A stretch of DNA of 64,000 bases, taken from assembly GCF_029846635.1 (NCBI RefSeq), contig NZ_JARVTG010000002.1:2114786-2178785 (forward strand), in the 5' to 3' direction. Numbering within the stretch: the stretch's first letter is position 1; every line of letters starts with the position of its first letter. A program made the position numbers and the translations under genes. A model generated the notes under the pieces. The model made no database searches. It saw only the letters and a list, made by a program, of their open reading frames with translations, and was not told the origin of the DNA. Positions 33,057-42,161 of this stretch are shown piece by piece. Origin of the DNA: Pokkaliibacter sp. MBI-7 (GTDB lineage: Bacteria; Pseudomonadota; Gammaproteobacteria; Pseudomonadales; Balneatricaceae).

Positions 33057-35281
33057 CCGACAAGCATGTTATTGAGTCGTTGCTGCGCCCGGCGGTGGAG
33101 CTTAATACCGTGGCAGTGGCCGTATCTGCGGCCTTTGTGTCTGCCACCGCGCCCTGGTCGCTGGCTCTCACGCCGTCGGTAGGCTACGGGGTGGCGTGCG
33201 GCTTTGGTGTACTTGCCTGGGTGCGCTGGAATGAGGCGTCGGTGGTACTGCGCTACCGCCGTAATATGCGTCGCCTGCCCACGTTTGAAATGACGAGCAC
33301 TCAGATTCCGACCAGTCGTAGTGGGTTGTATTTGGGCATGGGCTTTCGCTGGGATCAGCGTCATACCCAGCGGCTGCATTCTGCCCTGGAGCCCGAGGTA
33401 CGCAAGTACGTCGAACAGCCGGCAGCGTGGCATAAGGCACGTCGTCTGGAGGCGCGCCTGGGCGACTCCGACCGCCTGATCGCCCGCAGCATTGTGCGGC
33501 TACTGAGCTGGGATCATGTGATCAATCCGGTACGCCCCTTGCCGCCGGTGGGTGGCAGCCCGCTGTATCACGCGGTGGAGCCAGATGAACATGAGGTGCT
33601 GTTGCCGCTCCGTGAGCGCGTCGGTCATACCCTGGTACTCGGCACCACCCGCGTCGGTAAAACCCGACTGGCTGAGTTGATGGTGACCCAGGATATCCGT
33701 CGCGGGGAAACCACCATTTTCTTTGACCCTAAAGGCGACGCTGACATGCTGCTGCGCATGTGGGCCGAGGCTCGACGGGCGGGTCGTGAGGATTCGTTTT
33801 ATGTGTTTCACCTCGGCTGGCCAGAAATCTCAGCCCGCTATAACGCCGTGGGACGTTTCGGGCGTATCTCGGAGGTGGCCAGCCGTATCTCCGGGCAGCT
33901 GTCGGGGGAGGGCAATAGCGCCGCATTTCGCGAATTTGCCTGGCGCTTCATCAATATCATCGCACGGGCCCTGGTGGCGCTGGGGCGGCGACCCGACTAC
34001 CTGCAAATCAGTCAGCACGTCGTCAACATCGATGCCCTGTTTCTGGATTACGCCACCTGGTATTTCCGTGATGACCCCGAGGCCTTCAAAACCATCGCGG
34101 ATATGGAAGGCCGCATTAACGAAAAAAATACGCCACGCCATATGCAGGGGAGAGAGAAACGCGTCATTGCGCTCGAACAGTTCCTGACCATGAAGCGCAT
34201 TTATGATCCTGTCATGGATGGCCTGAAGTCAGCCGTGCGCTACGACAAGACCTATTTCGACAAGATCGTAGCATCGTTGCTGCCGCTGCTTGAAAAGCTC
34301 ACCAGCGGCAAGATCGCGCAACTGTTGGCCCCCAACTATCTTGACCTGAGCGACCCGCGCCCGATCTTCGACTGGCAGCAGATTATCCGTAAGCGCGGCA
34401 TTGTCTATGTCGGCCTCGATGCCTTGTCGGACCCGGAGATCGCTGCAGCAGTCGGTAACTCCATGTTCGCCGACCTGGTCTCGGTCGCCGGCCATATCTA
34501 CAAATTTGGTATTGATGACGGTCTGCCGGCACTGCCAGCCGATGCAAAAGCTACGCGCAGCAGCGCCGTGATTAACCTCCATGCTGATGAGGTCAACGAG
34601 TTGATGGGCGATGAGTTTGTGCCGCTGATCAACAAAGGCGGCGGTGCCGGCATTCAGGTCACGGCGTACACCCAGACGGCATCGGACATCACAGTAAAAA
34701 TGGGCAGCACCGCCAAGGCGGGCCAGGTCGTGGGTAACTTCAACAATTTGATCATGCTGAGGGTGAGGGAGACGGCTACGGCTGAGCTGCTCACCAGTCA
34801 GCTGGCGAAAGTCTCGGTGAAAGCCAAGACGCTCACGTCGCGTTCCAACGATAACTCCAACCCGAACGACGATATCGACTTCACCAGTGCCACGCACGAT
34901 GCCATCAGTACGACGAGTGTGCCGATGATTGAGCCCAACGCCATCATTAATCTGCCAAAAGGGCAGGCGTTTGCCCTGCTGGAAGGCGGACAGCTGTGGA
35001 AAATCCGCATGCCACTGCCGGGGCGTGATGCCTCCGACGAGGCGCTGGTACCCAAATCCATTGCGGATCTGGCAGCTCGTATGCGAGAGGAATACCACAC
35101 TGGGGAGGGATGGTGGCAGGCCAGTGGCGGCATGCAGCTGAACACCCTGCCTGCCGAACTGCAGGGCTGGCTGGACAGTCACCAACAGGTCGGGCATGAA
35201 GCGGAGGACCATGAGCCCTGGGATGAGCTGCATATGCAGGGGCTGGAGCAGTCGGCACAGCAGATGGGAGGTGACAACTAA
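33053..35281 (+). CDS. traD: Conjugative coupling ATPase TraD (SXT/TOL type, TIGR03743)
   Basis: 742 residues. Two N-terminal membrane segments (about 13-55) precede the VirD4-like motor domain with Walker A GTTRVGKT (197-204), FFDPKGDADML, and a Walker B-like strand VINLHADEVNEL. Other family blocks are RYDKTYFDKIVASLLPLLEKL, AVGNSMFADLVSVAGHIY, YTQTASDI and NLPKGQAFALLEGGQLWKIR. The GTG start overlaps the upstream TGA. As the type IV coupling protein it should dock the relaxosome to the secretion channel and energise DNA transfer. Confidence 0.96.
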   Translation: MTDKHVIESLLRPAVELNTVAVAVSAAFVSATAPWSLALTPSVGYGVACGFGVLAWVRWNEASVVLRYRRNMRRLPTFEMTSTQIPTSRSGLYLGMGFRWDQRHTQRLHSALEPEVRKYVEQPAAWHKARRLEARLGDSDRLIARSIVRLLSWDHVINPVRPLPPVGGSPLYHAVEPDEHEVLLPLRERVGHTLVLGTTRVGKTRLAELMVTQDIRRGETTIFFDPKGDADMLLRMWAEARRAGREDSFYVFHLGWPEISARYNAVGRFGRISEVASRISGQLSGEGNSAAFREFAWRFINIIARALVALGRRPDYLQISQHVVNIDALFLDYATWYFRDDPEAFKTIADMEGRINEKNTPRHMQGREKRVIALEQFLTMKRIYDPVMDGLKSAVRYDKTYFDKIVASLLPLLEKLTSGKIAQLLAPNYLDLSDPRPIFDWQQIIRKRGIVYVGLDALSDPEIAAAVGNSMFADLVSVAGHIYKFGIDDGLPALPADAKATRSSAVINLHADEVNELMGDEFVPLINKGGGAGIQVTAYTQTASDITVKMGSTAKAGQVVGNFNNLIMLRVRETATAELLTSQLAKVSVKAKTLTSRSNDNSNPNDDIDFTSATHDAISTTSVPMIEPNAIINLPKGQAFALLEGGQLWKIRMPLPGRDASDEALVPKSIADLAARMREEYHTGEGWWQASGGMQLNTLPAELQGWLDSHQQVGHEAEDHEPWDELHMQGLEQSAQQMGGDN

Positions 35282-36024
35282 TGGCCCGTGCAGAACCGGT
35301 TGATCAGGCGGAACGTCAGCAGCAGCGACGGATCGGCTTCTTTGGTCGCGTGTTTGAGTTGCCAATCAGGGCGTTGGGTGTGCTGATGCTGTCGCTGTTT
35401 TTCAGCCTGGTGATGGAGTGGATCGGCATCGCGTTCTTCTACCCGGAACAGGGCTATACCCATGCTCAGCAGATGATGGAACAGGAGATGGGGTATTTCA
35501 GCTCAGGGTTTCGTCACTCCCTGCTGCATAGCCAGCCGGTGGTGCTGGCCAGTGGCGTTGTGCAGAACGTGTATGAGTGGGCGTTTGTGAAGACCGGATT
35601 TATGGCCTTTGCCGAGCAGGCCAGACAGCCGATCCCAGCGGAGGCCGGTCATGTGCAGCGCTACAGCCTGCTGCTATTTCGGGTACTGGAGGACTATCTG
35701 CTGGCTGCCATGTACACCAGTTTAACGTTCATCACGCGCGTGATGATTCTGCTGCTGAGTATGCCGCTGTTTGGCTTAGCGGGAATGGTGGGCTTTGTGG
35801 ATGGTCTGGTGCGACGGGATCTGAGGCGTTTTGGCGCCGGGCTGGAGAGCTCGTTCTGGTACCACCACATCAAACGCTGGGTGGTACCGTCGTTTGTGCT
35901 GGTGTGGATCGTTTATCTGTCGCTGCCGTTTTCGGTGCATCCGAATGTTGTACTGTTGCCCTGCTCTGCGCTGTTTGGGTTGATCGTGTCGCTGACGGTC
36001 GGCCAGTTCAAAAAGTATTTTTAA
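35281..36024 (+). CDS. PFL_4697 family ICE membrane protein (TIGR03747)
   Basis: 247 residues with about four hydrophobic segments (35-60, 145-165, 200-220 and the C-terminus). The family block PIRALGVLMLSLFFSLVMEWIGIAFFYPEQGYTHAQQMM is clear. It overlaps traD by one base (TAATG). It is always next to TraD in these ICEs and is probably an inner-membrane partner of it. A terminator follows. Confidence 0.92.
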   Translation: MARAEPVDQAERQQQRRIGFFGRVFELPIRALGVLMLSLFFSLVMEWIGIAFFYPEQGYTHAQQMMEQEMGYFSSGFRHSLLHSQPVVLASGVVQNVYEWAFVKTGFMAFAEQARQPIPAEAGHVQRYSLLLFRVLEDYLLAAMYTSLTFITRVMILLLSMPLFGLAGMVGFVDGLVRRDLRRFGAGLESSFWYHHIKRWVVPSFVLVWIVYLSLPFSVHPNVVLLPCSALFGLIVSLTVGQFKKYF

Positions 36025-36087
36025 CCGTTTTTTGAGTTTAGTTGTGCTGCCGGCAGGCATCCGGGAAATGACGGTGGCATAACTGAA

Positions 36088-36125
36088 CACAGGGCTGGGT
36101 GGCCACACCCGGCCCTGTGCTTTTT
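36088..36125 (+). terminator. Rho-independent terminator after the traD operon
   Basis: Stem CACAGGGC/GGCCCTGTG with inner pairing GGTGG/CCACACC, followed by CTTTTT. It lies 64 bases after the PFL_4697 stop. Confidence 0.85.
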
Positions 36126-36332
36126 GGTAGGACGATCATGCTGCCCGATGGACAGCTTGTCGCCACCTGGGCTACGCGCTACGGTGGGGGCTGCCAGGAC
36201 GGTCCTGGCACCCCATAAAGCAGATGCCCCCGGCCCCGATGGTGTTGGGGGTTGCATTGCTTCATGGCTTGATACCTTTTCACATGCGCTCATACCTCGG
36301 CCTGGTTTCCAGGCTTTTTTTATTCTCTCGCA
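36126..36332. other. Intergenic region with a second terminator
   Basis: It holds a hairpin GCCAGGA-CGG-TCCTGGC near 36190-36210 and a perfect terminator at 36300-36321 (GCCTGG-TTT-CCAGGC followed by seven T's) that would stop plus-strand readthrough into the antisense gene beyond. No gene seen. Confidence 0.6.
36300..36321 (+). terminator. Second Rho-independent terminator
   Basis: Perfect 6-bp stem GCCTGG/CCAGGC with a TTT loop and seven T's. It faces the 3' end of the minus-strand gene ending at 36333. Confidence 0.85.
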
Positions 36333-36710
36333 TTAATCACGCTGCCTGTTTTCGGAGGCCGTCTTCAGTATCTGCGTCCAGTTGCTGATCACTTTCTTGC
36401 GGTTAACAGAGAGCTGCTCCGCAAAGACATCATCGACCTGACGCAGCCTGGCCTGCGCAGTGGCCAGTTCAGCCACAGAATGAGCAATAAACCGGTTCCA
36501 CTCCTGGTGAAGCAGGTCAGGTGCCGGGTGATTCATGACGATCAAAGCCACAAGAGAGTCAGAGATCGCCACATGGTTCTCCAGCTCGTAATACTTGTTA
36601 CGGGTATCGGCTACGGCATCAGCAAGATGATGCGTCGCTTGAATCAACTCTTCGATCTGGGCCGATAGCTTCGCCATTGACTGCGCCACGTCCTTCGACA
36701 GATTTTCCAT
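36333..36710 (-). CDS. Unknown helical cytoplasmic protein
   Basis: 125 residues, almost entirely helical and charged (KDVAQSMAKLSAQIEELIQATHHLADAVADTRNKYYELENH). GAGAGG at a good distance favours the start at 36710; an in-frame ATG at 36725 is an alternative. It is antisense to the transfer operon and sits between the traD and RAQPRD blocks, where these ICEs often carry a small opposing gene. Function unknown. Confidence 0.68.
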   Translation of the reverse strand: MENLSKDVAQSMAKLSAQIEELIQATHHLADAVADTRNKYYELENHVAISDSLVALIVMNHPAPDLLHQEWNRFIAHSVAELATAQARLRQVDDVFAEQLSVNRKKVISNWTQILKTASENRQRD

Positions 36711-36905
36711 CACGACCTCTCTCATTGTTTATATCGCGGTTCTTTGAACCATAGGCTGCTTTTGTCATAGGGCAAGTTCAGGCAGGTCATGGCCTGCTGT
36801 GAGTGAATCCCCCAACCCTCCACGGTCTAGTGAGGGTTTGTTGCTGCTTGTATCTCCCTACCACTGTCAATCTATACACCTTTCCAACCTAAACAGGTGT
36901 TGCTG

Positions 36906-37283
36906 ATGAAACTGACCTTTCGTTTACGCCTTTCACGCTGGCCACCCCAGCCAGGGTTATGCCGCTCGTTGTTGTGTGGTCTCGGTATGGGAATGGCGCT
37001 GACATCGCTGTCGGTGTCGGCGGCGTCCTCTGCTGAACAGGAGGAGTTGAGTCTGGTCCTGAAGCAGCTGGACTCGATCAAGATGATTCTGGACCGCTCT
37101 GAAGTCGCACAGCGCTCCCGCGCAGGGGATCGATACGCCTTCAACTATGACCAGGCGAAGGCTGACTTGGCGCGGATGTCGAGAGGCATCAGCCAATACC
37201 TGTCTCCCTCACGGGCGCAGCCTCGTGATGCTTCGCAGCTGAGCGGTGCCTATCAGGTGGATCAGCGCGGCAAGCAGGAGTAG
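36906..37283 (+). CDS. RAQPRD family ICE protein (TIGR01690)
   Basis: 125 residues. The signal peptide ends near VSAASSAEQ. The literal family motif RAQPRD is present near residue 106, preceded by RAGDRYAFNYDQAKADLARM and GISQYLSP. It is an exported component of the MPF_G apparatus and opens the second transfer block. The ATG at 36906 follows CAGG weakly. Confidence 0.95.
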   Translation: MKLTFRLRLSRWPPQPGLCRSLLCGLGMGMALTSLSVSAASSAEQEELSLVLKQLDSIKMILDRSEVAQRSRAGDRYAFNYDQAKADLARMSRGISQYLSPSRAQPRDASQLSGAYQVDQRGKQE

Positions 37284-37289
37284 ATCGTC

Positions 37290-37532
37290 ATGGATGATAA
37301 GCAACTGGCCGCCTACAAGATGGCCGGCGGTGGCAACCCGGCAGATGGCTACCTCGTCTTTGTTGGCGGCTTTCTGACTCTTTATCTGCTGTGGTCCTGC
37401 TGGGTGTTAATCACGATCTGGAAAGGCACTGCAGAGATGGATCGGGATAAACGCTGGGACAAGGTTCAGTGGCAGGTGCTTCGCGTTGTGACCCTCTTTC
37501 TGATCCTGGTGTGGTTTTTAAACAACGGTTGA
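37290..37532 (+). CDS. PFL_4701 family ICE protein (TIGR03758)
   Basis: 80 residues with two transmembrane helices (about 20-43 and 64-78). The opening MDDKQLAAYKMAGGGNPADGYLVFVG and the KGTAEMDRDKRWDKVQW loop are characteristic. It lies six bases after the RAQPRD gene. Small membrane component of the mating channel. Confidence 0.92.
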   Translation: MDDKQLAAYKMAGGGNPADGYLVFVGGFLTLYLLWSCWVLITIWKGTAEMDRDKRWDKVQWQVLRVVTLFLILVWFLNNG

Positions 37533-37571
37533 GGTGGCAGGAGCCGCGCTCACAAGTAATGGGAGTAAAAC

Positions 37572-37955
37572 ATGGTGTTGTTTCGTTTAGCACGTTCACT
37601 GTATGGACGCATGGGTAAGGCAACGCTACAGGCGTATGTGATCCTTGGCAGTATTCTGCTCACATCACCCGCCTGGGCGGGGGGGCTCCCCAAAATGGAG
37701 GCGCCGTCCACAGGCGCCGACGGTGGCAACCTGGCCACATTCAAAGGCTATCTCTATGACGCTTTGATCGTAGTGGGTCTGGGATTGGCCACCTGGGCAT
37801 TCCTGTCGGTGGGCTCCAATACGATAGCAACCTACAAGGCCTGGCGTATGCAGAAGGCTGAACTCAGTGAGCTGGGTCTGGTCGCAGGCATGGGGGTCGC
37901 ACTGGTGATTCTGGTGCTTTACCTGGCCAACAAAGCCGCCGCCATTCTCGCGTGA
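37572..37955 (+). CDS. PFL_4702 family ICE membrane protein (TIGR03745)
   Basis: 127 residues. The N-terminal signal-like segment ends in SPAWAGGLPKMEAPS; two transmembrane helices follow (about 62-80 and 103-125), joined by a loop with ATYKAWRMQKAELSELGL. In size and topology it resembles a pilin-type subunit such as TraA or VirB2, which is inference. AAGTAATGGGAG precedes the ATG. Confidence 0.92.
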   Translation: MVLFRLARSLYGRMGKATLQAYVILGSILLTSPAWAGGLPKMEAPSTGADGGNLATFKGYLYDALIVVGLGLATWAFLSVGSNTIATYKAWRMQKAELSELGLVAGMGVALVILVLYLANKAAAILA

Positions 37956-37964
37956 GGCTGAGTC

Positions 37965-38387
37965 GTGAATAAAAACGAGGATGCACGCTACCTGCCTGAG
38001 CGGCTGAATCGGGAGCCCACGGTGATCCGTGGGCTAACCAACAACGAGCTGTTACTGGTCATCGGCAGTGGTGTGGTAGTGGGCCTCGTGCTGGGAGTGT
38101 TCATCGTCGTTCTGCTACTGCCAGGGCAATTGCCGGCCATCCCCACCAGTATGGCGGTGTGTGGCTATCTGGCCCTGCGTTTTGGCAGCGACCGACTGGC
38201 TGCCGCCAAACGCAATAAGCCCGGTGCCTGGTTTTACCGCATGTTGGAGTGGCGGCTGCATCAGGGCAGTGTCAGCCGCCTGTTTTTTCGTAAGGCATCA
38301 CTGATCGATCAGGATGCAACCTGGTGGCTCCGCCGTGAGGGGGTACGGCGCCGATTGAGACGGAAACGCCAGGGCATGTTCGACTGA
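37965..38387 (+). CDS. TIGR03750 family conjugative transfer protein (TraL/VirB3-like)
   Basis: 140 residues. The family opening is clear: RYLPERLNREPTVIRGLTNNELLLVIG. Two adjacent membrane helices follow (about 28-75), then a basic cytoplasmic tail (RRKRQGMFD). The GTG at 37965 lies 9 bases after the upstream stop. Probably an inner-membrane channel component. Confidence 0.92.
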   Translation: MNKNEDARYLPERLNREPTVIRGLTNNELLLVIGSGVVVGLVLGVFIVVLLLPGQLPAIPTSMAVCGYLALRFGSDRLAAAKRNKPGAWFYRMLEWRLHQGSVSRLFFRKASLIDQDATWWLRREGVRRRLRRKRQGMFD

Positions 38388-38470
38388 TGGCCCTGGATAC
38401 CTCTCAGATAACGCGCCACTGCTAGCTACCTTCTTCCCACGCTGTATTCCTATTTCACTCTGGAGTTTTT

Positions 38471-39109
38471 ATGAGCCGACATCGCACTGCGCTGTCATCA
38501 CGAGACTCGCACATCACCAGTCTGCGACTGGTGATTGCGCTGTTAGCCGCGTTTGCAGGGTTCACGTCGTGGGGGTGGTATACCGCTCCCCGTCATTTGA
38601 CTGTACACAACCCGCCTGACCTGCGCAGTGGCAGTACCCGCGCCTGGTGGGAGGTGCCACCCAGCACGGTTTACTCATTTGCCTTTTATATTTTCCAGCA
38701 ACTGAACTACTGGCCGCGTGATGGTGAGAGTGACTATCACGAGCGGATTGAGACGCTGCGGGCGTATCTCACCCCGTCCTGCAAGGCCTGGCTGGATAGC
38801 GACTATGAACGCCGTAAGGTGAGCCAGGAGCTGACCGACCGGGTGCGTTCTGTCGCAGAGATTCCAGGGCGCGGGGTTTCGGATGACCGGGTACATATCC
38901 AGGATCGCGACCACTGGGTGGTGGATCTGGAGTTAATGCTGACCGAAAGCGTTCATGGTGAGTCGGTCAAGAAGCTGGCCATGCTGCATCCGTTGAAGGT
39001 GGTGCGCTGGGATATGAATCCTGAAACGAACCCATTTGGACTGGCCCTGGATTGCTATGACTCCCTGCCAGAGCGACTGGATGGCAGTGTGATGGAGGAG
39101 GTGAAATGA
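38471..39109 (+). CDS. PFL_4703 family ICE protein (TIGR03746, TraE-like)
   Basis: 212 residues with one N-terminal transmembrane helix (about 18-36) and a periplasmic domain of the VirB8/TraE type (STVYSFAFYIFQQLNYWPRDG, YHERIETLRAYLTPSC, DRDHWVVDLELMLTES). CTCTGGAG precedes the ATG. It overlaps the next gene by 4 bases. Likely a scaffold of the inner-membrane complex. Confidence 0.92.
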   Translation: MSRHRTALSSRDSHITSLRLVIALLAAFAGFTSWGWYTAPRHLTVHNPPDLRSGSTRAWWEVPPSTVYSFAFYIFQQLNYWPRDGESDYHERIETLRAYLTPSCKAWLDSDYERRKVSQELTDRVRSVAEIPGRGVSDDRVHIQDRDHWVVDLELMLTESVHGESVKKLAMLHPLKVVRWDMNPETNPFGLALDCYDSLPERLDGSVMEEVK

Positions 39110-40092
39110 AGATGATGACACGCATGGGTGTAAGCCTGGTCGTGGGGATGGTGCTGTCTCCCCTGGCTTCTGCCGTGGAGCTGGTGCACTGGAATCGGGT
39201 GCCGATCAAAACCGCACTGGCTGTCGGCCAGGAACGGATTGTCTATGTGGATCGTAATGTGAAGCTGGCCCTGCCGGTGGCCCTGGCCGATACCCTGCGG
39301 GTACAGAATGCCGGTGGGGCGCTGTACCTCAAAGCCGCTGCACCCTTTCCCGAAACCCGTATTCCGCTTCAGGTAGTGGAAACAGGCGAGATTATTCTGC
39401 TGGACGTGACCGCGCAGGATGCGGCCACCGTCACAGCCAACAGCTCGGCCTATGAGCCGATGAAGGTGCTGTACGGGGAAGGGGATGACCTGAGCAGCTT
39501 TGGTATCACGGCAGGTCTGTCGCCCAACTATGCCAGTGATGGGATGCCGGGCAGTGCAGGTGCGGGCGCCGTGTCTGCTCGTGCGTCAGGTTCGTCAGCG
39601 AACAGCGCAGCGGCTCCCGCCGCACCGCGCCCGACGGCCGATGATGCCGTCGCCGGTCGCATTGGCCGCACGGATGCCACCTCTCGCACTCCTGCCCCTA
39701 TTTCTCTCACGCGCTATGCCGCGCAGAACATGTACGCCCCGTTACGTACCGTCGAGGCACTGCTTGGTGTGAGCGCGGTACCCGTGCGCGCCAAAGGCCC
39801 GCTGGGATCGCTGCTGCCCTCGCTCGATGTCGATGCCCGTGCCGTCGCGGCCTGGAAACTGGCTGACTACACCGTCACGGCAGTACGCCTGATCAATCGG
39901 GCTCCTCGTGCGGTCCTGCTCGACCCCCGTCTGCTGAATGGGGATCTGTATAGTGCCGCCTTTCAGCATCCGACGCTGGGGCCGGCAGGTAGCGCCGAGG
40001 ATACCACGACGGCGTATCTGGTGACGCAGGGCAAAGGTCTGGAGTCCGCCCTGCTGCCCCTGCCCTACCGCCCAGCTAAAGGAGCGAAATGA
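39106..40092 (+). CDS. PFL_4704 family ICE protein (TIGR03749, TraK-like)
   Basis: 328 residues, signal peptide ending in LASAVEL. The family pattern is VHWNRVPIKTALAVGQERIVYVDRNVKLALP and ALYLKAAAPFPETRIPLQ; the second half begins SLTRYAAQNMYAPLR after an Ala/Ser-rich linker. It would be a periplasmic or outer-membrane core protein equivalent to TraK/VirB9. Overlaps with both neighbours are 4 bases. Confidence 0.92.
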   Translation: MKMMTRMGVSLVVGMVLSPLASAVELVHWNRVPIKTALAVGQERIVYVDRNVKLALPVALADTLRVQNAGGALYLKAAAPFPETRIPLQVVETGEIILLDVTAQDAATVTANSSAYEPMKVLYGEGDDLSSFGITAGLSPNYASDGMPGSAGAGAVSARASGSSANSAAAPAAPRPTADDAVAGRIGRTDATSRTPAPISLTRYAAQNMYAPLRTVEALLGVSAVPVRAKGPLGSLLPSLDVDARAVAAWKLADYTVTAVRLINRAPRAVLLDPRLLNGDLYSAAFQHPTLGPAGSAEDTTTAYLVTQGKGLESALLPLPYRPAKGAK

Positions 40093-41615
40093 TGGCGACG
40101 ATCAGAAGCAATGGACTATTGAAGGTCATCATTCCTGCTGCGGTCATCGGTGCCGTCGCGATTGCCTACTCTGGCCGCGACGACAGCAGTAGCGACACGC
40201 CGGCGCAGGCAGCCCAGGGTACCTCTGTGCGGGAGTTGACGTCGGAGGAGAAAAAGCGGTTGGGCATGGACGGTGCTCAGGACACGGTGTCCGCACTGGT
40301 CGCAAAGATTGATCAAATGCGCGATTCGCAGTCGAAATCCAACCAGCTGATGCAGCAGTTGCTGGAGGAAAACGACACCTTACGGCAGAAGGCCGGGGAT
40401 GTGGAAGGTGCAGCCAGTACCGCTGTCTCCAGTCAGCTGGCATCGGCCAAGAACGAGCTGATGGGACAGGTCGGTGAGCAGCTGTCCCAGTTCGAGAACC
40501 GCATGAATACCGTCACCAGCCAGCTGAACGCAGTGGGCAGCGACGGCGCCGTCTCAGGCTCATCCATGGGGGGAGCGGGCTCTGTGCCCCTGCCTGCGGA
40601 TGCGGGTTTAGGGGGGCTGGGGGGTACCGTGACCTTCGGCGGGGAAACCTATATGTGGGTGGAGCCGCAGGACATGCGTAAGACCGATGCCAACGGCATG
40701 GTGTCCAGTACGGGAAGTCAGTTCAGTTTCCCCTCGTCATTCGGTGAGGTGGGTTCGCTGGCTGACAAAGGACTGAGTTCACTCAACAGCGCCACAAACG
40801 GTGCGGCGGCTCAGGTGCTGGGAAGTTCAGCAGAGGAAGACGCTGTGCCAGTGTACACCGTCGCAGAGAACGCCACCCTGATGGGTTCGGTCTCTATGAC
40901 CGCGCTGTTGGGACGTATCCCGATCAATGGTTCTGTGCAGGACCCCTACCCATTCAAGGTTGTCATCGGTTCAGACAACCTGATGGCTAACGGCATCGAG
41001 CTGCCGGATGTGGCGCAGGCCGTGGTATCAGGTGTGGCCACAGGCGACTGGGTACTGAGCTGTGTGCGGGGTTCTGTCACTTCCATCACCTTCGTTTTCA
41101 CCGACGGCACCATTCGCACTATCAACGGCCAGAGCGAAGAAGGCGGGCAAAGTCAGGGCAACGGATCATCGGCATCAGGTGCCGGAGCGCAGGGAGCGAC
41201 ACAAAGCCTGGGATGGTTATCCGATCCCTATGGGATTCCCTGTATCTCCGGTGAGAAAAAATCCAATGCCATGGAGTACCTGTCGACTCAGTTCGGTTTA
41301 GGGATGGCCACCGCAGCGGCCTCCGCTTCTGCCCAGTCAGAGACCACGTCGGTCACCGGGACGGATGCCGTGGTCACTGCCGTCACAGGCGATGCGGGTA
41401 AATATGCGCTGAATAGCGGCATCGCCGGCGGCCTGGAGAAAGTCAGCGAGTGGGTCGCTCAGCGTTACGGCCAGACCTTTGATGCTATCTACGTGCCACC
41501 GGGTCAGCCGGTGGCGCTGCATATCACCCGGGAGCTCAAGATCGATTATGAGCTGAATGGCCGCAAGGTCAGTTATCTGTCGGGGGCGGGTGGCCGTTCT
41601 GGGGCGTTGGATTGA
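40089..41615 (+). CDS. traB: PFL_4705 family ICE protein (TIGR03752, TraB/VirB10-like)
   Basis: 508 residues. One N-terminal transmembrane helix (about 9-25), a coiled coil (70-150), Gly/Ser-rich linkers, and a C-terminal beta-rich domain (YTVAENATLMGSVSMTALLGRIPINGSVQDPYPFK, GDWVLSCVRGSVTSITFVF, PPGQPVALHITRELKIDYE). This is the layout of TraB/VirB10 proteins that span the envelope. The start overlaps the upstream TGA. Confidence 0.93.
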   Translation: MMATIRSNGLLKVIIPAAVIGAVAIAYSGRDDSSSDTPAQAAQGTSVRELTSEEKKRLGMDGAQDTVSALVAKIDQMRDSQSKSNQLMQQLLEENDTLRQKAGDVEGAASTAVSSQLASAKNELMGQVGEQLSQFENRMNTVTSQLNAVGSDGAVSGSSMGGAGSVPLPADAGLGGLGGTVTFGGETYMWVEPQDMRKTDANGMVSSTGSQFSFPSSFGEVGSLADKGLSSLNSATNGAAAQVLGSSAEEDAVPVYTVAENATLMGSVSMTALLGRIPINGSVQDPYPFKVVIGSDNLMANGIELPDVAQAVVSGVATGDWVLSCVRGSVTSITFVFTDGTIRTINGQSEEGGQSQGNGSSASGAGAQGATQSLGWLSDPYGIPCISGEKKSNAMEYLSTQFGLGMATAAASASAQSETTSVTGTDAVVTAVTGDAGKYALNSGIAGGLEKVSEWVAQRYGQTFDAIYVPPGQPVALHITRELKIDYELNGRKVSYLSGAGGRSGALD

Positions 41616-41626
41616 GGGGGAATGGG

Positions 41627-42148
41627 ATGATGGCAAGTAAATGGATTGCGGTGCTGGGGATGGTTGCTGTTGCAGGTATGACAGGCTGCTCGACCTCCAA
41701 AGACAAGATGTTTCCCACTAATGGGGCAACCATGCTGGATATCTACCATGGTCAGGGGATTGATACCGCAGGGCTGGGCGGGATGGGCGGTACCAGTACG
41801 AACCAACGTCAGTTGATGGATGCCCGCGCGTCACTTCGTCGCCCGCTGGGTGACGGTATCTATGATCAGCAGGCGTTGGCCACGGCAGGCAAGCCCACCG
41901 CCGAGGTGATGGTGGCCAGGCAGGCATGGGGCAATCGGGTGGCTGAGGTGAACGGGGATTACACCCGCACGGCGGCCAATGAGATCGTCAGCCAGTTCCC
42001 GCGCCTGCCCAACCCGGATCTGGTGGTGTATGTGTTTCCGCACCTGGCCGGTAATGAGCCGGCACCGATTCCGGGTTACTCCACGGTGATCCCGTTCTAT
42101 TCGCGGATCCAGTACGCGATGCCCGGCGAACGCCTGGGCGACTACTGA
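41627..42148 (+). CDS. ICE transfer lipoprotein (TIGR03751, TraV-like)
   Basis: 173 residues. Lipoprotein signal ending in VAGMTGC. The body carries the family segments PLGDGIYDQQALATAGKP (approximate), FPRLPNPDLVVYVFPHLAG, and PIPGYSTVIPFYSRIQYAMPGE. GAGGGGGAATGGG precedes ATG 41627. It is the expected outer-membrane lipoprotein between the TraB-like and VirB4-like genes. Confidence 0.92.
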   Translation: MMASKWIAVLGMVAVAGMTGCSTSKDKMFPTNGATMLDIYHGQGIDTAGLGGMGGTSTNQRQLMDARASLRRPLGDGIYDQQALATAGKPTAEVMVARQAWGNRVAEVNGDYTRTAANEIVSQFPRLPNPDLVVYVFPHLAGNEPAPIPGYSTVIPFYSRIQYAMPGERLGDY

Positions 42149-42161
42149 TAGCGAGGAAGCA

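Noticed and set aside
34229..35365. 378-codon minus-strand ORF opposite traD
   Set aside because: No family similarity, composition typical of an antisense shadow, and traD is certain on the other strand.
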